NCBI RefSeq assembly: GCF_003428875.1
Contig: NZ_QQRS01000001.1
Location: 806,001-870,000, forward strand
Length of the DNA: 64,000 bases
Direction: 5' to 3'
From: Planomicrobium okeanokoites
Lineage (GTDB): Bacteria > Bacillota > Bacilli > Bacillales_A > Planococcaceae
Part shown: positions 9,740 through 19,145 of the stretch, piece after piece
Layout: every line of letters begins with the position of its first letter
Position numbering within the stretch: position 1 is the stretch's first letter
The notes under the pieces: model-generated
Database searches by the model: none
What the model was told of the DNA's origin: nothing
The model's input: only the letters and a program-made list of their open reading frames with translations
Program-made: the position numbers and the translations under genes

Positions 9740-9789
9740 CACCTTGTCTAAGTAATTTGATGCAATATTTTTTCATTTCATCAGAAAAT

Positions 9790-10152
9790 TCAAACTGATT
9801 CCCGGACACTCTTTTTTTCTGTCCATTTGCTGAGTAATATGCGCCGGATAACTGCAATGTTCTGGAATAACCTGACCCCGAAAGCGAAAATCGCTGCGAG
9901 ATACAGATCGACTCCAAGATGGACTCCGAGAAATGCCAGCCCGGCTGCCAGCAAAATATTGAAGAAAAATCCTGACACAAAAACTTTGTCATCGTAGACC
10001 TGCTGCAGATGAGCTCTAATGCCTCCGAAGAGAGTGTCCAAAGCGGCAAGAACTGCGATTGACAAATAATTGGCGTATTCCGGCGGTATCCGTATATCTG
10101 TCAACAGGCCAAGTGATAAGCCAAGAATCAGCCCTAAAATTGAAAGCCACAC
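9790..10152 (-). CDS. sbp: Small basic protein Sbp (DUF1290)
   Basis: Small basic membrane protein of the DUF1290 family, found next to ftsA in many Firmicutes and of unknown function. The 120 residues are mostly hydrophobic, with three to four membrane segments and the conserved IPPEYANYLSIAVLAALD region at about 22-39. The tail is basic. GTG start preceded by GGAGGAGG; stop and start are two bases from ylxX, so co-translated. Context suggests a role in division or envelope function, but the sequence shows no catalytic motif. Confidence 0.9.
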   Translation of the reverse strand: MWLSILGLILGLSLGLLTDIRIPPEYANYLSIAVLAALDTLFGGIRAHLQQVYDDKVFVSGFFFNILLAAGLAFLGVHLGVDLYLAAIFAFGVRLFQNIAVIRRILLSKWTEKKSVRESV

Positions 10153-10154
10153 CG

Positions 10155-10871
10155 CTATTCCTCCTCCGCCGCTTCTAAATATTCGAGCTCTAGCTCGCCG
10201 TCGTAGCCTTCTACTGTAATTTCTTCCTGAGGCTCCATTACATTCACTGATAAATTGTCGATATAAAAATTATCCAGTATTGGAGATGCTTTTAGATGAT
10301 TGGAAAGTTTCTCTGCATTGTCCAGTGTACCTGCCGCAATTTTCATCTTAAAAGGCGGTGTACCGATCGGCTTGCCGTTGATCGCAGTCCGTCCGTTAAT
10401 ATCACGGATAGGGCTTGTGTTGATAACTCTTTTTCCATCTATTGACAGCTCGATCCCTTTGAATCTGTTGATCTCGTTAACAAACCGGATCAACAGAGCC
10501 GGTGAAATCTGTTCTATATTTTGACCCGTAACTATCGCTTCCTGTGAAGGTTCGATATGTACTTCGAGGCCCGGACCAGTTATTTCAGTCAGACCGGCAT
10601 CCTGCCGCAGCACTTCCACTGTTTCTTTTAAAACTTGTTCAGGACTGTCATTTGCTGCTTTTTCATATTTTGATAAGGTTTCATCCAATGTACCGATTTC
10701 TGATAATAACTCAGAGTGAAGCTGCTTTTCCCTTGCTAATTCCTGCCTGATTTCCCAAACATCCCGAGTATCCCTTGAATCTGGTTCGTTGACGGTATTA
10801 AACTGGATGGCGGTCATCAGGCCGATGACGAATAAAATCATCGTAAACCGGGAAATAACTTTCTTTTTCAT
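10155..10871 (-). CDS. ylxX: DUF881 protein YlxX
   Basis: One of two tandem DUF881 proteins between divIB and sbp. The 238 residues have one N-terminal membrane anchor (about 8-25), a coiled-coil stretch (about 40-90) and an extracytoplasmic DUF881 domain with ITGPGLEVHI and the AINGKPIGTPPFKMKIAAGT region. Function is unknown; the position inside the division cluster suggests a septal or wall role. GGGGGGAG precedes the ATG. It ends in an acidic tail. Similar in architecture to ylxW next to it, so the pair is probably an old duplication. Confidence 0.9.
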   Translation of the reverse strand: MKKKVISRFTMILFVIGLMTAIQFNTVNEPDSRDTRDVWEIRQELAREKQLHSELLSEIGTLDETLSKYEKAANDSPEQVLKETVEVLRQDAGLTEITGPGLEVHIEPSQEAIVTGQNIEQISPALLIRFVNEINRFKGIELSIDGKRVINTSPIRDINGRTAINGKPIGTPPFKMKIAAGTLDNAEKLSNHLKASPILDNFYIDNLSVNVMEPQEEITVEGYDGELELEYLEAAEEE

Positions 10872-10887
10872 GCAACTCCCCCCTCAA

Positions 10888-11613
10888 TCATGATTCCGAC
10901 AAAAGGGCAGGCATTGTTATATCCAAGCCCTCGTCCATTGTGACGACGATATTATCGTTGACCAGCTGATCGAGGACTCCACCCGGCAGCTCCATGGAAG
11001 CTGCGAGCACTTCGGGATTGCCGATTGCTTCAATCGTAAATGGCGCTGGGTATTTCACTCCATCGACTTCAATGACCGGTCCCGTGCAAACGATCGTAGA
11101 ATTCGAATGAATCCGCTGGCCGTTTACCGCGACCGCTTCCGCCCCGGAAATATACATCTCGTGGATCACGTGAAACACATGGCTCTCATGGACAATATAA
11201 TCATTCGGATTTACAGTTTGCGCCCCGTATTCTCCGTCTTCCAGGATAATTTTCAGCCCTTCTCCTTCGACCGGCATCAAACCGACGTAGCGCCGCAGTT
11301 TTTCTGCTTCCGCAGCAATTTCACTGTAGTTTTCCTGGCCGGATGAAAATTCACTTTCAAACTCCTGCAATACATCCTGCTTCGATTGCATTTCTTCCCG
11401 CAGCGTCTTATTGCGCTCCTGCTGTTCGATCAATTCTTCACGGAACTTTACTTCCTTTTCGAATTGTGAATTTGCAGCAAAGTTATCACCGCCATCGTTG
11501 GACTGTGAAAGACTGTAGGAATAGGAGAGGATGAAACCGAGAACCAAAAACACAAGAGAGAAAATGATGGATTTGCTGACGTTCTCCCGCTTACGGCTGT
11601 TCGGTTTCTTCAT
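10888..11613 (-). CDS. ylxW: DUF881 protein YlxW
   Basis: Second DUF881 protein, 241 residues: a very basic N-terminus, one membrane segment (about 16-36), a coiled coil (about 50-100) and an outside domain with GEGLKIILEDGE and YISGAEAVAVNGQRI. Unknown function. The start chosen is the ATG at 11613, with GGAGG nine bases upstream; it lies inside the end of divIB, overlapping it by 23 bases. A 13-codon in-frame extension upstream has no ribosome site. Confidence 0.9.
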   Translation of the reverse strand: MKKPNSRKRENVSKSIIFSLVFLVLGFILSYSYSLSQSNDGGDNFAANSQFEKEVKFREELIEQQERNKTLREEMQSKQDVLQEFESEFSSGQENYSEIAAEAEKLRRYVGLMPVEGEGLKIILEDGEYGAQTVNPNDYIVHESHVFHVIHEMYISGAEAVAVNGQRIHSNSTIVCTGPVIEVDGVKYPAPFTIEAIGNPEVLAASMELPGGVLDQLVNDNIVVTMDEGLDITMPALLSES

Positions 11614-12376
11614 CTTCCACGACCTCCTTCGGCGGGCCATAGACGTCATCATAGGAGCGGAATGTTATGCCGACTTCCATATCAAAAACGCCTTTTTGGC
11701 CATCTTCCAGCTGGGCAGTCAGTGAAGGGTAATAATCAAGTTTTTCCGCAAGACTGTTCAATTTTGCACGGATTTCATTGCCGTCAGTCATGTATAAAGT
11801 GATATTGGCTGATGCTGTTTCGCCTTCAGTCAAGATAAGCTGTGACAGCATATTCGAAACTTCAGGATCAAGCTGCTCCAATTGCGATGAAAGTTCGAGC
11901 CGTGTTTCTTCGGTTTCAAAATTAGTGAAGATGGGGCCATCCACTTTATCCACAGGCAATTCAACCGCGTAGCCATTGGCCAATAATTTCTGATAGCCTG
12001 CTTCTTTTTCCAGATAACCGATGGCTGGATATTCTTCTACTGTAATCTCTACACCCGTCAGCCATTTTTTGTCTGCCGAGGCATTTTTGACCCAGTCAAG
12101 CTCTGAAATATCTCCCGCCACTTCTTCAGTATTGAAAGACCACATCGAATCGCCGACATCCAGCTTGCTCGCTGTGATGTATTCCGTTTCCTCATACAAG
12201 TCCTCTCCGTTTACTGTAATGGATTGGATTTTACTGTATTTTGTCTGGCTGTAAACCAAGACCATCAATATAATCAGAAAAATGAACAGCAATGCCAGGA
12301 ATTTGCGATTGGTTCTTTTTCGCCGACGCTCGCGAAGCGTGGGGATGCGTTCTTCTATATCAATCACTTTATCCAT
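11591..12376 (-). CDS. divIB: Cell-division protein DivIB (FtsQ-type)
   Basis: DivIB/FtsQ, a bitopic septal protein that forms a complex with FtsL and DivIC and regulates septal wall synthesis. The 261 residues have a basic cytoplasmic tail (to about 25), one membrane helix (27-44), then the POTRA domain starting near SKIQSITVNG and the FtsQ beta domain. The C-terminal tail is acidic. AAAGGAG precedes the ATG. The gene lies downstream of murD but a 268-bp repeat-filled gap separates them, so the operon is broken here by non-coding DNA. Confidence 0.95.
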   Translation of the reverse strand: MDKVIDIEERIPTLRERRRKRTNRKFLALLFIFLIILMVLVYSQTKYSKIQSITVNGEDLYEETEYITASKLDVGDSMWSFNTEEVAGDISELDWVKNASADKKWLTGVEITVEEYPAIGYLEKEAGYQKLLANGYAVELPVDKVDGPIFTNFETEETRLELSSQLEQLDPEVSNMLSQLILTEGETASANITLYMTDGNEIRAKLNSLAEKLDYYPSLTAQLEDGQKGVFDMEVGITFRSYDDVYGPPKEVVEDEETEQP

Positions 12377-12419
12377 AATTGCTGCTCCTTTCTTTATGAT
12401 CTGGATATCTTATGCCTTT

Positions 12420-12645
12420 CAGAGCTGAGCGGCCGCTTTCGCTTTTCTCGGTGTCCAGACTTAGCGGCCAACTCCTCGAGTCGTAAGCCACTTTGGCTGT
12501 GCGGCTGAAAACATGCCGCTTCTCCAAATCGCAAAAAACCTTACTGCTCCTGCATCGCTGCGCTAGCTTCGTCGCAAAGAGATGTCCCAAATTATATTTG
12601 GTCCATCTCTTGCTTGTCGGAGCTGAGCGGCCGCTTTCGCTATTC
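12420..12645. repeat. Composite intergenic repeat D between murD and divIB
   Basis: The 268-bp gap between murD and divIB has no gene. A perfect 22-bp direct repeat, GAGCTGAGCGGCCGCTTTCGCT, occurs at 12422-12443 and 12620-12641, the second almost touching the murD stop. Between them, 12451-12483 matches (inverted) the repeat at 58474-58514. The stretch 12545-12579 matches a module at 26656-26689. Directly after it, 12578-12610 forms a 14-bp stem (AGAGATG, CCCAAAT paired with ATTTGG, CCATCTCT), whose sequence differs from the hairpin in the same place at 26689-26719. Confidence 0.8.
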
Positions 12646-14003
12646 TATGCTTCCGTGACTTTTCTTACCGCTTCGATGAAAGCATCTCCACGGATTTCAA
12701 AATTTTCGTATTGGTCCCAGCTTGCGCAAGCCGGCGATAAAAGAATCGTGTCGCCGTTTTCAGAATGGCTTACAGCTTTTTCTACTGCGCTGAGCATGTC
12801 TGAGACCTTTTCAACTCGTTGCACACCGCAATCGGCTGCGAATTCCCCGAACCGGTCGGAAGTTTCACCGAATGTTACAAGGGCCTTCACTCTATTCATA
12901 TATGGCCTTAATTCTTCCAGCGAATGATTGCGTTCAAGACCGCCAGCTAATAACACGATATTGCCGGGGAAAGCTTCCAATGCGCTTTTCGTTGCCAGCG
13001 CATTAGTGGCCTTTGAATCGTTGTAGAATTTCCGGCCTTTCCAGTTAACGACGAATTGCGAACGGTGCTTGACTCCTGTAAATGACGACAGTACACGGAT
13101 AATGGTTTCTTCCGTTCCTCCCCATAGAAGTGCAGCTGCAGCTGCCGCTAAAATATTTTCAAGGTTATGCTGTCCGCCGAGCATAATTTCGGAACGGTCA
13201 ATCAGCTTTTTCCCTTGCCAATAGACGTATTGGTCATCTGCACTGATGCTTTCTTCCGTCTTCCCTTTCAACGTAAAAGGGATGAGCTGAGCTTTGCATT
13301 TTTGGGCGTAAGCCGCCAAGTGAGGCTGATCGGCATTATAAATGAAATAATCTTCGGATGTCTGATTTTGTGTCAATTTCATTTTTGATGCTTCGTAATC
13401 CTCTTTTGTACCGTGGTAATCAAGATGCGCTTCATAAAGATTCGTGATGATGGCGATGCGCGGACGGAACGATTCCGTTCCTTTCAATTGGAAAGAAGAT
13501 AATTCGGTGACAATCACATTATCCGCTTCCGCATGTTCCGCAACGCCGCTGGCCACTGTCCCGATATTCCCCGCTATCAAAGGTTTCTTCTCATCCTGAT
13601 TCAGCATATGGAAGAGCAGTGTCGTAGTAGTCGTTTTGCCGTTCGATCCCGTAATCCCGATAAATGGAGCTTCACTGATCTTATATGCAATCTCTATTTC
13701 AGTCCAAACTGGAATCCCTTTTTCTTCCGCAGCGCGAATCATTGGATTGGTATATGAAATACCCGGATTTTTAACGAGAAGTTCGAATCCTTCATCCAGT
13801 AAATCTTCCGGATGGCGGCCACAAATGACTGTTACACCCAGATTCAATAACTCTTGCGCTTCGGGATTTTCTTCAAATGGCTTGGCATCATTCACTGTTA
13901 CAAAGGCGCCGAGTTTATGCAAAAGCCGGGCAGCTGTAAAACCGCTTTTCGCCAGTCCGAGAACCAATACCTTTTTTTGATGAACCTGTTCTAACTCTTT
14001 CAT
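12645..14003 (-). CDS. murD: UDP-MurNAc-L-Ala:D-glutamate ligase
   Basis: MurD adds D-glutamate to UDP-N-acetylmuramoyl-L-alanine in the cytoplasm, using ATP. The 452 residues show an N-terminal Rossmann-like domain (VLVLGLAKSG, 12-21), the central ATP site GSNGKTT at 119-125 and the Mur ligase C-terminal domain with NDSKATNALATKSAL. GGAGG precedes the ATG, which directly follows the mraY stop (TAAATG). Length is normal. murE and murG, which flank it in B. subtilis, are not in the cluster. Confidence 0.97.
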   Translation of the reverse strand: MKELEQVHQKKVLVLGLAKSGFTAARLLHKLGAFVTVNDAKPFEENPEAQELLNLGVTVICGRHPEDLLDEGFELLVKNPGISYTNPMIRAAEEKGIPVWTEIEIAYKISEAPFIGITGSNGKTTTTTLLFHMLNQDEKKPLIAGNIGTVASGVAEHAEADNVIVTELSSFQLKGTESFRPRIAIITNLYEAHLDYHGTKEDYEASKMKLTQNQTSEDYFIYNADQPHLAAYAQKCKAQLIPFTLKGKTEESISADDQYVYWQGKKLIDRSEIMLGGQHNLENILAAAAAALLWGGTEETIIRVLSSFTGVKHRSQFVVNWKGRKFYNDSKATNALATKSALEAFPGNIVLLAGGLERNHSLEELRPYMNRVKALVTFGETSDRFGEFAADCGVQRVEKVSDMLSAVEKAVSHSENGDTILLSPACASWDQYENFEIRGDAFIEAVRKVTEA

Positions 14004-14972
14004 TTACATGACCTCCAAAACAACGGCAATAATCGCGGCAATCAAGCCAACGAGCCAAAACACCGTAACGACTTTCCATTCAGACCAGCCGCTCAATTCG
14101 AAATGGTGATGAATCGGACTCATTTTGAATATGCGTTTTTTTCTTAATTTGAAGCTGCCGACCTGCAGTATGACTGAAGCCGTTTCAATTACAAACACAA
14201 GACCGATCAGCAATAGCAGCAATTCCTGTTTCAGGAGAATCGATACCATTGCCAGTGCACCGCCCAGGGCAAGGGATCCTGTATCACCCATAAATACTTT
14301 TGCAGGGTATTTATTGAAGATAAGGAAGCCGATTAATGCTCCGGCTGTGATGAAGGTGAATAGAGCAATCGCGTTTTCGTCCTGTCTGATAGCCAAGACT
14401 CCAAAAGCGGCAAAGGCGATTGAAGCTGTTCCAGCCACCAAACCATCCAAGCCATCTGTCAGGTTGACGGCATTCGAGAAACCGACCAGCCAGAAGATGA
14501 TGAACAATACATACAATCCTGACAGCTCAATGGAAATGTCAGTAAATGGAATAACTAATCCTGTATCGAATTCTATCATGCCCAATAACAGGAATGAAAC
14601 AACAGCTATGACAATCTGAGCGATAAGCTTTTGCAAAGATGTCAAACCAAGATTGCGCTTCAGCACAACTTTGATAAAGTCATCGAGAAACCCGATGAGT
14701 CCATAACCGAACAGCACCAATAAAAGAATCATCAGTTCCACTGTCAATAAATCTGTGAAAAAGGCTACCCCAAATGCCGTCAAAATGATGGCTATGAGAA
14801 ATACAAGTCCCCCCATGGTCGGCGTCCCTGTTTTTTTCATATGCGATTCCGGGCCTTCTTCGCGGATGCTCTGCCCGAATTTCATCCGTTGAAGCAACGG
14901 GATGAAAACAGGCATCAATCCGGCAGTTAACAATAAAGCAATTCCAAATCCGAGTAATAAGTAAACGTCCAT
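14004..14972 (-). CDS. mraY: Phospho-MurNAc-pentapeptide transferase
   Basis: MraY transfers phospho-MurNAc-pentapeptide to undecaprenyl phosphate, making lipid I in the membrane. The 322 residues form about ten membrane helices; the catalytic loops FLDDFIK (about 94-100), NLTDGLDGL and the HHHFE motif near the C-terminus are present. AAAGGAG precedes the ATG. It lies 24 bp after pbpB and abuts murD. In B. subtilis spoVD and murE would come between pbpB and mraY; here neither is present. Confidence 0.97.
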   Translation of the reverse strand: MDVYLLLGFGIALLLTAGLMPVFIPLLQRMKFGQSIREEGPESHMKKTGTPTMGGLVFLIAIILTAFGVAFFTDLLTVELMILLLVLFGYGLIGFLDDFIKVVLKRNLGLTSLQKLIAQIVIAVVSFLLLGMIEFDTGLVIPFTDISIELSGLYVLFIIFWLVGFSNAVNLTDGLDGLVAGTASIAFAAFGVLAIRQDENAIALFTFITAGALIGFLIFNKYPAKVFMGDTGSLALGGALAMVSILLKQELLLLLIGLVFVIETASVILQVGSFKLRKKRIFKMSPIHHHFELSGWSEWKVVTVFWLVGLIAAIIAVVLEVM

Positions 14973-14996
14973 TAGTTTTCTCCTTTAAACATCTTC

Positions 14997-17237
14997 CTAT
15001 TCAGATGTATCTTCTGTAATTATTTCTTCAGTATTTTCTTCTTCAGGGATGCCCTCAGGCCCATCAGTCATTTGGACTTTATAGGAATCTTCAGGAGTCT
15101 GAAGACGGACCACTACAGGTTCACCTTCGGCAATTTTCACTCCTGCCGACAAGCTCTGATTCACTGCATAACCCTGTCCCACAATTTCCAATGATAATCC
15201 GCTGAGAGCCTGAAAAGCAAGCAATTCCCGTTTAGACCAGCCTTTGAAGTCCGGTAAAACAGTCTCTCCTTCAGTTTGCAGGATGACCGTCCCGCCGGCC
15301 AGCAGCATTTCCCCTTTTTCAGGGTACTGGGCACTGACTTCTCCAGCACTTCCAGTGGTGGCTACTTTAATGTTTCGTGAACCCAATTCCGCCGCAACTT
15401 CATCAGATGTTTTACCGGCATAATCGCCGATTTCGACAACAGGCGTTTCTTCAATATCTTCCGGTTCGATGTTTAAATACTTCAAACCGTTCTCCATCAC
15501 TGAAGTGAAAATATCTGCAACAGGTTTTGAGCCATGTTCAGTCACATCCATATTCGGTTGTTGTACCCCGACATACATGACCAGTTCAGGATCTTCAGCA
15601 GGCGCCATGCCCACAAACGAGAAAAGATAATTATCTTTTCCGGTCATATATCGGCCATCATCGCCTGGTATCTGAGCAGTACCGGTTTTACCTGCAACTG
15701 TGTAATCCTGCAGAGCAAAACGTTTACCGGAACCTTCTTCAGCAGTTACAGTCGAAGCCATTACATCACGGACAATCTTGGCCGTTTCAGCTGAAATCGG
15801 CTGTCCTGCCTCTTCAGGCTTACCTTTTAATGTAACTTCGCCAGTGTCCCGATTTTTTATTTCGTCTATAATATATGGTTTCATCATTACGCCATCGTTG
15901 GCAAAAGCTGTAGTTGCCTGAATCATTTGGATAGGTGTAACAGTGGATCCCTGACCGAATGTCAAAGTCAGTTTATTGATTTCCCGTTCATCAAGGATTT
16001 TTCCTGCCGCTTCTCCCGGGAGATCGATGCCCGTCTTTTTGCCGAAACCGAAAGCGTCGATGTAATTCATGAACGTATCAGGTCCGATGCGTTCGAGCAG
16101 ATAAGCCATAGATACGTTCGAAGAGCGCTGGAAACCTTCCAGATAACTGATGGTGCCCCAGCCTTTTCTTCCGTTATGATCTCCTATGATCGTGTTGCCG
16201 AATTGGTAGGATCCCGACTGGTAAGTGGCATTCGGATTCCATTTCCCTTCTTCAACCGCTGCAGCCAATGTGAACATCTTCATCGGTGAACCCGGTTCGA
16301 TGGTCAGTTGGATACTTTCGTTAAGCCAGTTCTCGGATAGGCCTTCGCGTGTATTCGGATTGAATGAAGGGCGTTGTGACATCGCCAGTATTTCACCCGT
16401 TTTAGGATTCGCGATCAAAGCGATCATCCTTTTTGGATCATACTCTTCCTGAACTGAAGACATGGCATCTTCCAAAAAGTTCTCCAATGTCTTATCCAGT
16501 GTCAGCTTGATATCGGCTCCATCAACTGCCGGCGTGACAGCCGATTCACTGTTTGGTAGCAAAAAGCCCCATTTGTCAGTGTCAAACTCCACTTTGCCGT
16601 TTTCACCGGTTAAGATGTCATCGTAAATCAGTTCAAGCCCCATTTTCCCTTTTGTCACCATATCCCCATTTTCCAGTTCTTCTTTCATTGCAAAACCGAT
16701 TAAATGGGAAGCGAAAACCCCGTTCGGATATAATCGTTTAAGATTTTGGATAAACAGGACGCCCGGCAGCTCCTCTTCTTTCATCTCGAGCATTTGGGTA
16801 TGGCTGATTTCGCGTCCGGCTGAACCGAATTCAACCTGGTAACGCCCGGCATCCTGCCCTTGTTTCAATGTCTCATAAATCTTCTCTCTTGGTGTCCCTA
16901 TATATTTCGACAGGATATCAGCAGTCAGATTGATATCTGTCACATGACGCGGATCACTCGCCTTTTGAGTAGCCTTTTCATCTACTACAGCAACTAGTTT
17001 ATAAGAAAGCGTGTCTTCTGCAATAATTTCTCCGCTGCGGTCGAGTATTTTGCCCCGCTCCGCCGTAAGCACTTCTTCCTGGCTATATTTGGCTGCCGCT
17101 TTAGCCGCCAACTCCTGACCTTCGACCTGACCAGTCGCCTGAATAGTGACAATTCTTGCCAATAAAAGGAAAAAGAGCCCTGCGAAAACTAAAAACAGCA
17201 GAAAGGCTCCCCATTGAAATCGAAACTTCTTCTTCAT
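14997..17237 (-). CDS. pbpB: Septal class B penicillin-binding protein with PASTA domains
   Basis: Class B transpeptidase for septal wall cross-linking (PBP2B of Bacillus, PBP1 of Staphylococcus). The 746 residues have one membrane anchor (10-28), a dimerisation domain, the transpeptidase domain with SPMK at 317-320 (active-site Ser317), SSN at 372-374 and KTG at 517-519, and two PASTA domains (about 598-655 and 659-713), then an acidic tail. The start overlaps the ftsL stop by four bases (ATGA). Works with FtsW, encoded at 48262-49428, and with FtsL and DivIB. Confidence 0.96.
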   Translation of the reverse strand: MKKKFRFQWGAFLLFLVFAGLFFLLLARIVTIQATGQVEGQELAAKAAAKYSQEEVLTAERGKILDRSGEIIAEDTLSYKLVAVVDEKATQKASDPRHVTDINLTADILSKYIGTPREKIYETLKQGQDAGRYQVEFGSAGREISHTQMLEMKEEELPGVLFIQNLKRLYPNGVFASHLIGFAMKEELENGDMVTKGKMGLELIYDDILTGENGKVEFDTDKWGFLLPNSESAVTPAVDGADIKLTLDKTLENFLEDAMSSVQEEYDPKRMIALIANPKTGEILAMSQRPSFNPNTREGLSENWLNESIQLTIEPGSPMKMFTLAAAVEEGKWNPNATYQSGSYQFGNTIIGDHNGRKGWGTISYLEGFQRSSNVSMAYLLERIGPDTFMNYIDAFGFGKKTGIDLPGEAAGKILDEREINKLTLTFGQGSTVTPIQMIQATTAFANDGVMMKPYIIDEIKNRDTGEVTLKGKPEEAGQPISAETAKIVRDVMASTVTAEEGSGKRFALQDYTVAGKTGTAQIPGDDGRYMTGKDNYLFSFVGMAPAEDPELVMYVGVQQPNMDVTEHGSKPVADIFTSVMENGLKYLNIEPEDIEETPVVEIGDYAGKTSDEVAAELGSRNIKVATTGSAGEVSAQYPEKGEMLLAGGTVILQTEGETVLPDFKGWSKRELLAFQALSGLSLEIVGQGYAVNQSLSAGVKIAEGEPVVVRLQTPEDSYKVQMTDGPEGIPEEENTEEIITEDTSE

Positions 17238-17593
17238 TGCCCAGGCACTACCTTTACATTTTGCTCATCCAATTTTAGACCAAGCTCTTTCGCTTTTGCC
17301 CAAATGCGCTCATATGTAGAAAGTTCACTTACTTGCACTGTCAAGTCCGTATTTTGTTTCTGAATTTCACTAATATCATTTTCAATTGTTTGAATTTCAT
17401 GGGTGGTCGCCTGGATAGTGGCTTGATTTTGTAGAACCAGCAATGCGCACATAACGAATACTGCCAGGAAAGTCAGATACAATACTTTTTCACCTTTTGT
17501 GATAAGGCCTTTTTTTCTGACCGGCTGGTGACTCGGAATGTGAGGAACGGCCGGCTGTTGGATATAGGTCTCTTTTCTTGCATTCAACGCCAT
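17234..17593 (-). CDS. ftsL: Cell-division protein FtsL
   Basis: FtsL, a short bitopic protein of the septal complex with DivIB and DivIC. The 119 residues have a cytoplasmic tail, a membrane helix (about 37-57) and an outside leucine-zipper-like coiled coil (about 60-100) that begins ENDISEIQKQNTDL. Ends in VVPGQ and overlaps the pbpB start. As usual for FtsL, sequence conservation is low, and the call rests on size, topology and its place between rsmH and pbpB. Confidence 0.93.
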   Translation of the reverse strand: MALNARKETYIQQPAVPHIPSHQPVRKKGLITKGEKVLYLTFLAVFVMCALLVLQNQATIQATTHEIQTIENDISEIQKQNTDLTVQVSELSTYERIWAKAKELGLKLDEQNVKVVPGQ

Positions 17594-17605
17594 AAAAACA
17601 CGTCC

Positions 17606-18544
17606 TTATTCTCTGATTTTTTCTGCGATTCTTAATTTTGCTGAGCGTGATCGGTTGTTATGCGCCAATTCCTCTTCTGATGCAAGGATTGGTTTTCTGG
17701 TGATCAGCTTCAGTACAGGTTCCTGGCCTGATGGAATTACCGGAAAATTCGGCGGCAGTTCAGGAAGTGAGGATGCTTCCTTGAAAATCGTCTTGCATAA
17801 TCGATCTTCCAGTGAATGGAATGTGATGACACTGATACGGCCTTTCGGCGCCAATAAAGTGATGGCATCCTGCAAAGATGTTTCAGCTGCGCCAAGTTCA
17901 TCATTCACGGCAATCCGTATTGCCTGAAATACACGTTTCGCCGGATGTCCGCCAGTTCTTCTGGCAAATGCCGGAATACCGTCTTTTATGCATTCCACCA
18001 ATTGGCCGGTGGTGTCGATCGGCGCCTTGTTTCTGGCAGCTTCGATTTTCCGGGCGATTTGTTTGGAGAACTTCTCTTCCCCGTAGCGGTAGAAAATACG
18101 CACCAGATCTTCAAAAGCCCATTCATTCACCACGTCATATGCAGTAAGTGAGGCACTTTGATCCATCCGCATATCAAGCGGCGCATCGTTGTGGTAGCTG
18201 AATCCGCGTTCCGGCGTATCCAATTGTGGAGATGAAACACCGAGGTCATAAAGGATGCCATCGACTTTTTCGATCCCCCGCTCTTCAAGTTCTGATTTTA
18301 TGTCCTTGAAATTCGCGTGTATAAAAGTGATTCTATGTACATAATCTTTCAGCTTTTCTTTTGCATGTTCGATTGCCGTCACGTCCTGGTCAAAACAGAA
18401 CAGATGGCCTTCGTCAGAAAGCTGTTGGACCAAATACTCACTGTGTCCCGCACCTCCAAGGGTGCAATCCACATATATGCCGTCAGGACGAATGTTCAGT
18501 CCATCGACAGTCTCATGGAGTAAAACCGTGGTGTGGTTGAACAA
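17606..18544 (-). CDS. rsmH: 16S rRNA (cytosine-1402-N4)-methyltransferase
   Basis: RsmH (MraW) methylates N4 of C1402 in 16S rRNA at the P site, using S-adenosylmethionine. The 312 residues have the SAM motif [11 protein letters not shown] at 24-34, [11 protein letters not shown] (about 55-65), [12 protein letters not shown] and [14 protein letters not shown]. The start is TTG, seven bases after GGAGG; the nearest ATG is out of frame. It sits between mraZ and ftsL as in nearly all bacteria. Confidence 0.97.
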   Translation of the reverse strand: MFNHTTVLLHETVDGLNIRPDGIYVDCTLGGAGHSEYLVQQLSDEGHLFCFDQDVTAIEHAKEKLKDYVHRITFIHANFKDIKSELEERGIEKVDGILYDLGVSSPQLDTPERGFSYHNDAPLDMRMDQSASLTAYDVVNEWAFEDLVRIFYRYGEEKFSKQIARKIEAARNKAPIDTTGQLVECIKDGIPAFARRTGGHPAKRVFQAIRIAVNDELGAAETSLQDAITLLAPKGRISVITFHSLEDRLCKTIFKEASSLPELPPNFPVIPSGQEPVLKLITRKPILASEEELAHNNRSRSAKLRIAEKIRE

Positions 18545-18565
18545 TCCATTCCCTCCGTTTCTGAT

Positions 18566-18997
18566 TTAAAAGTCGAAATCCACCAGGTTTTCTGCGATGT
18601 CGTTAAACGAGTCTTCAGATTCTGCGAAATATTCTTCCCAAGAGTCTTTTGCCCAAATTTCGAAACGATTGGAGACACCCAGAATGATGCATTCCTTTTC
18701 CAATTTTGCGTAAGATACCAAAGTTGATGGGATGTTGACGCGCCCCTGTTTATCGAGTTCCACTTCTGTGGCTCCCGAGAAAAAGAATCGGGTAAATGCA
18801 CGTGCGTCTTTTTTCGTGACAGGAAGTTCTTTCAGTTTCTCTTCAATCTTCTGCCATTCATCCATTGTGTAACCGAATAAGCATTGATCCAGGCCTCTGG
18901 TGATGACAAAATTCTCACCAAGGAGTTCACGAAATTTAGCGGGTACGATTAATCGTCCCTTTGAATCAACGCTATGTTGATATTCGCCCATGAACAT
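18566..18997 (-). CDS. mraZ: Transcriptional regulator MraZ
   Basis: MraZ, a DNA-binding protein with two SpoVT/AbrB-like domains that controls the division and cell-wall operon it heads. The 143 residues begin [16 protein letters not shown] and contain the second copy of the motif, [11 protein letters not shown] (about 84-94). The start at 18997 matches the family; an in-frame extension to 19072 runs across the operator boxes and has no ribosome site. Four GTGG boxes upstream are its probable binding site. Confidence 0.96.
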   Translation of the reverse strand: MFMGEYQHSVDSKGRLIVPAKFRELLGENFVITRGLDQCLFGYTMDEWQKIEEKLKELPVTKKDARAFTRFFFSGATEVELDKQGRVNIPSTLVSYAKLEKECIILGVSNRFEIWAKDSWEEYFAESEDSFNDIAENLVDFDF

Positions 18998-19007
18998 GCC
19001 CTTCACC

Positions 19008-19052
19008 CCACTTATTGTAATTAATGTACCACAATCCCCCACTTCCCACCAC
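19008..19052 (-). promoter_or_regulatory. Putative MraZ operator (GTGG box array)
   Basis: On the minus strand GTGG occurs at 19052-19049, 19042-19039 and 19032-19029, spaced exactly 10 bp, and again at 19011-19008, 21 bp further. The pattern of one box per DNA turn matches how MraZ oligomers bind before mraZ in other bacteria. The boxes lie 12-55 bp before the mraZ start; no clear sigma-A promoter was found near them. Confidence 0.75.
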
Positions 19053-19113
19053 TTGTTTTTGAAATATTTCATGAATGTTACAGATTAATATCTCATTTAA
19101 ACTTCTTGAAACG

Positions 19114-19139
19114 AAAAAAAGCCTGCCATGGCAGACTTT
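19114..19139 (-). terminator. Terminator of bshC
   Basis: On the minus strand GTCTGCCATGGCAGGC, with an almost perfect stem, is followed by seven T residues. It separates bshC from the mraZ operon. Confidence 0.88.
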
Positions 19140-19145
19140 TAAGCA

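Noticed and set aside
12369-12590. 73-codon open frame over the murD-divIB gap
   Set aside because: It lies over repeat D and its hairpins, has no ribosome site, and composition comes from the repeats.
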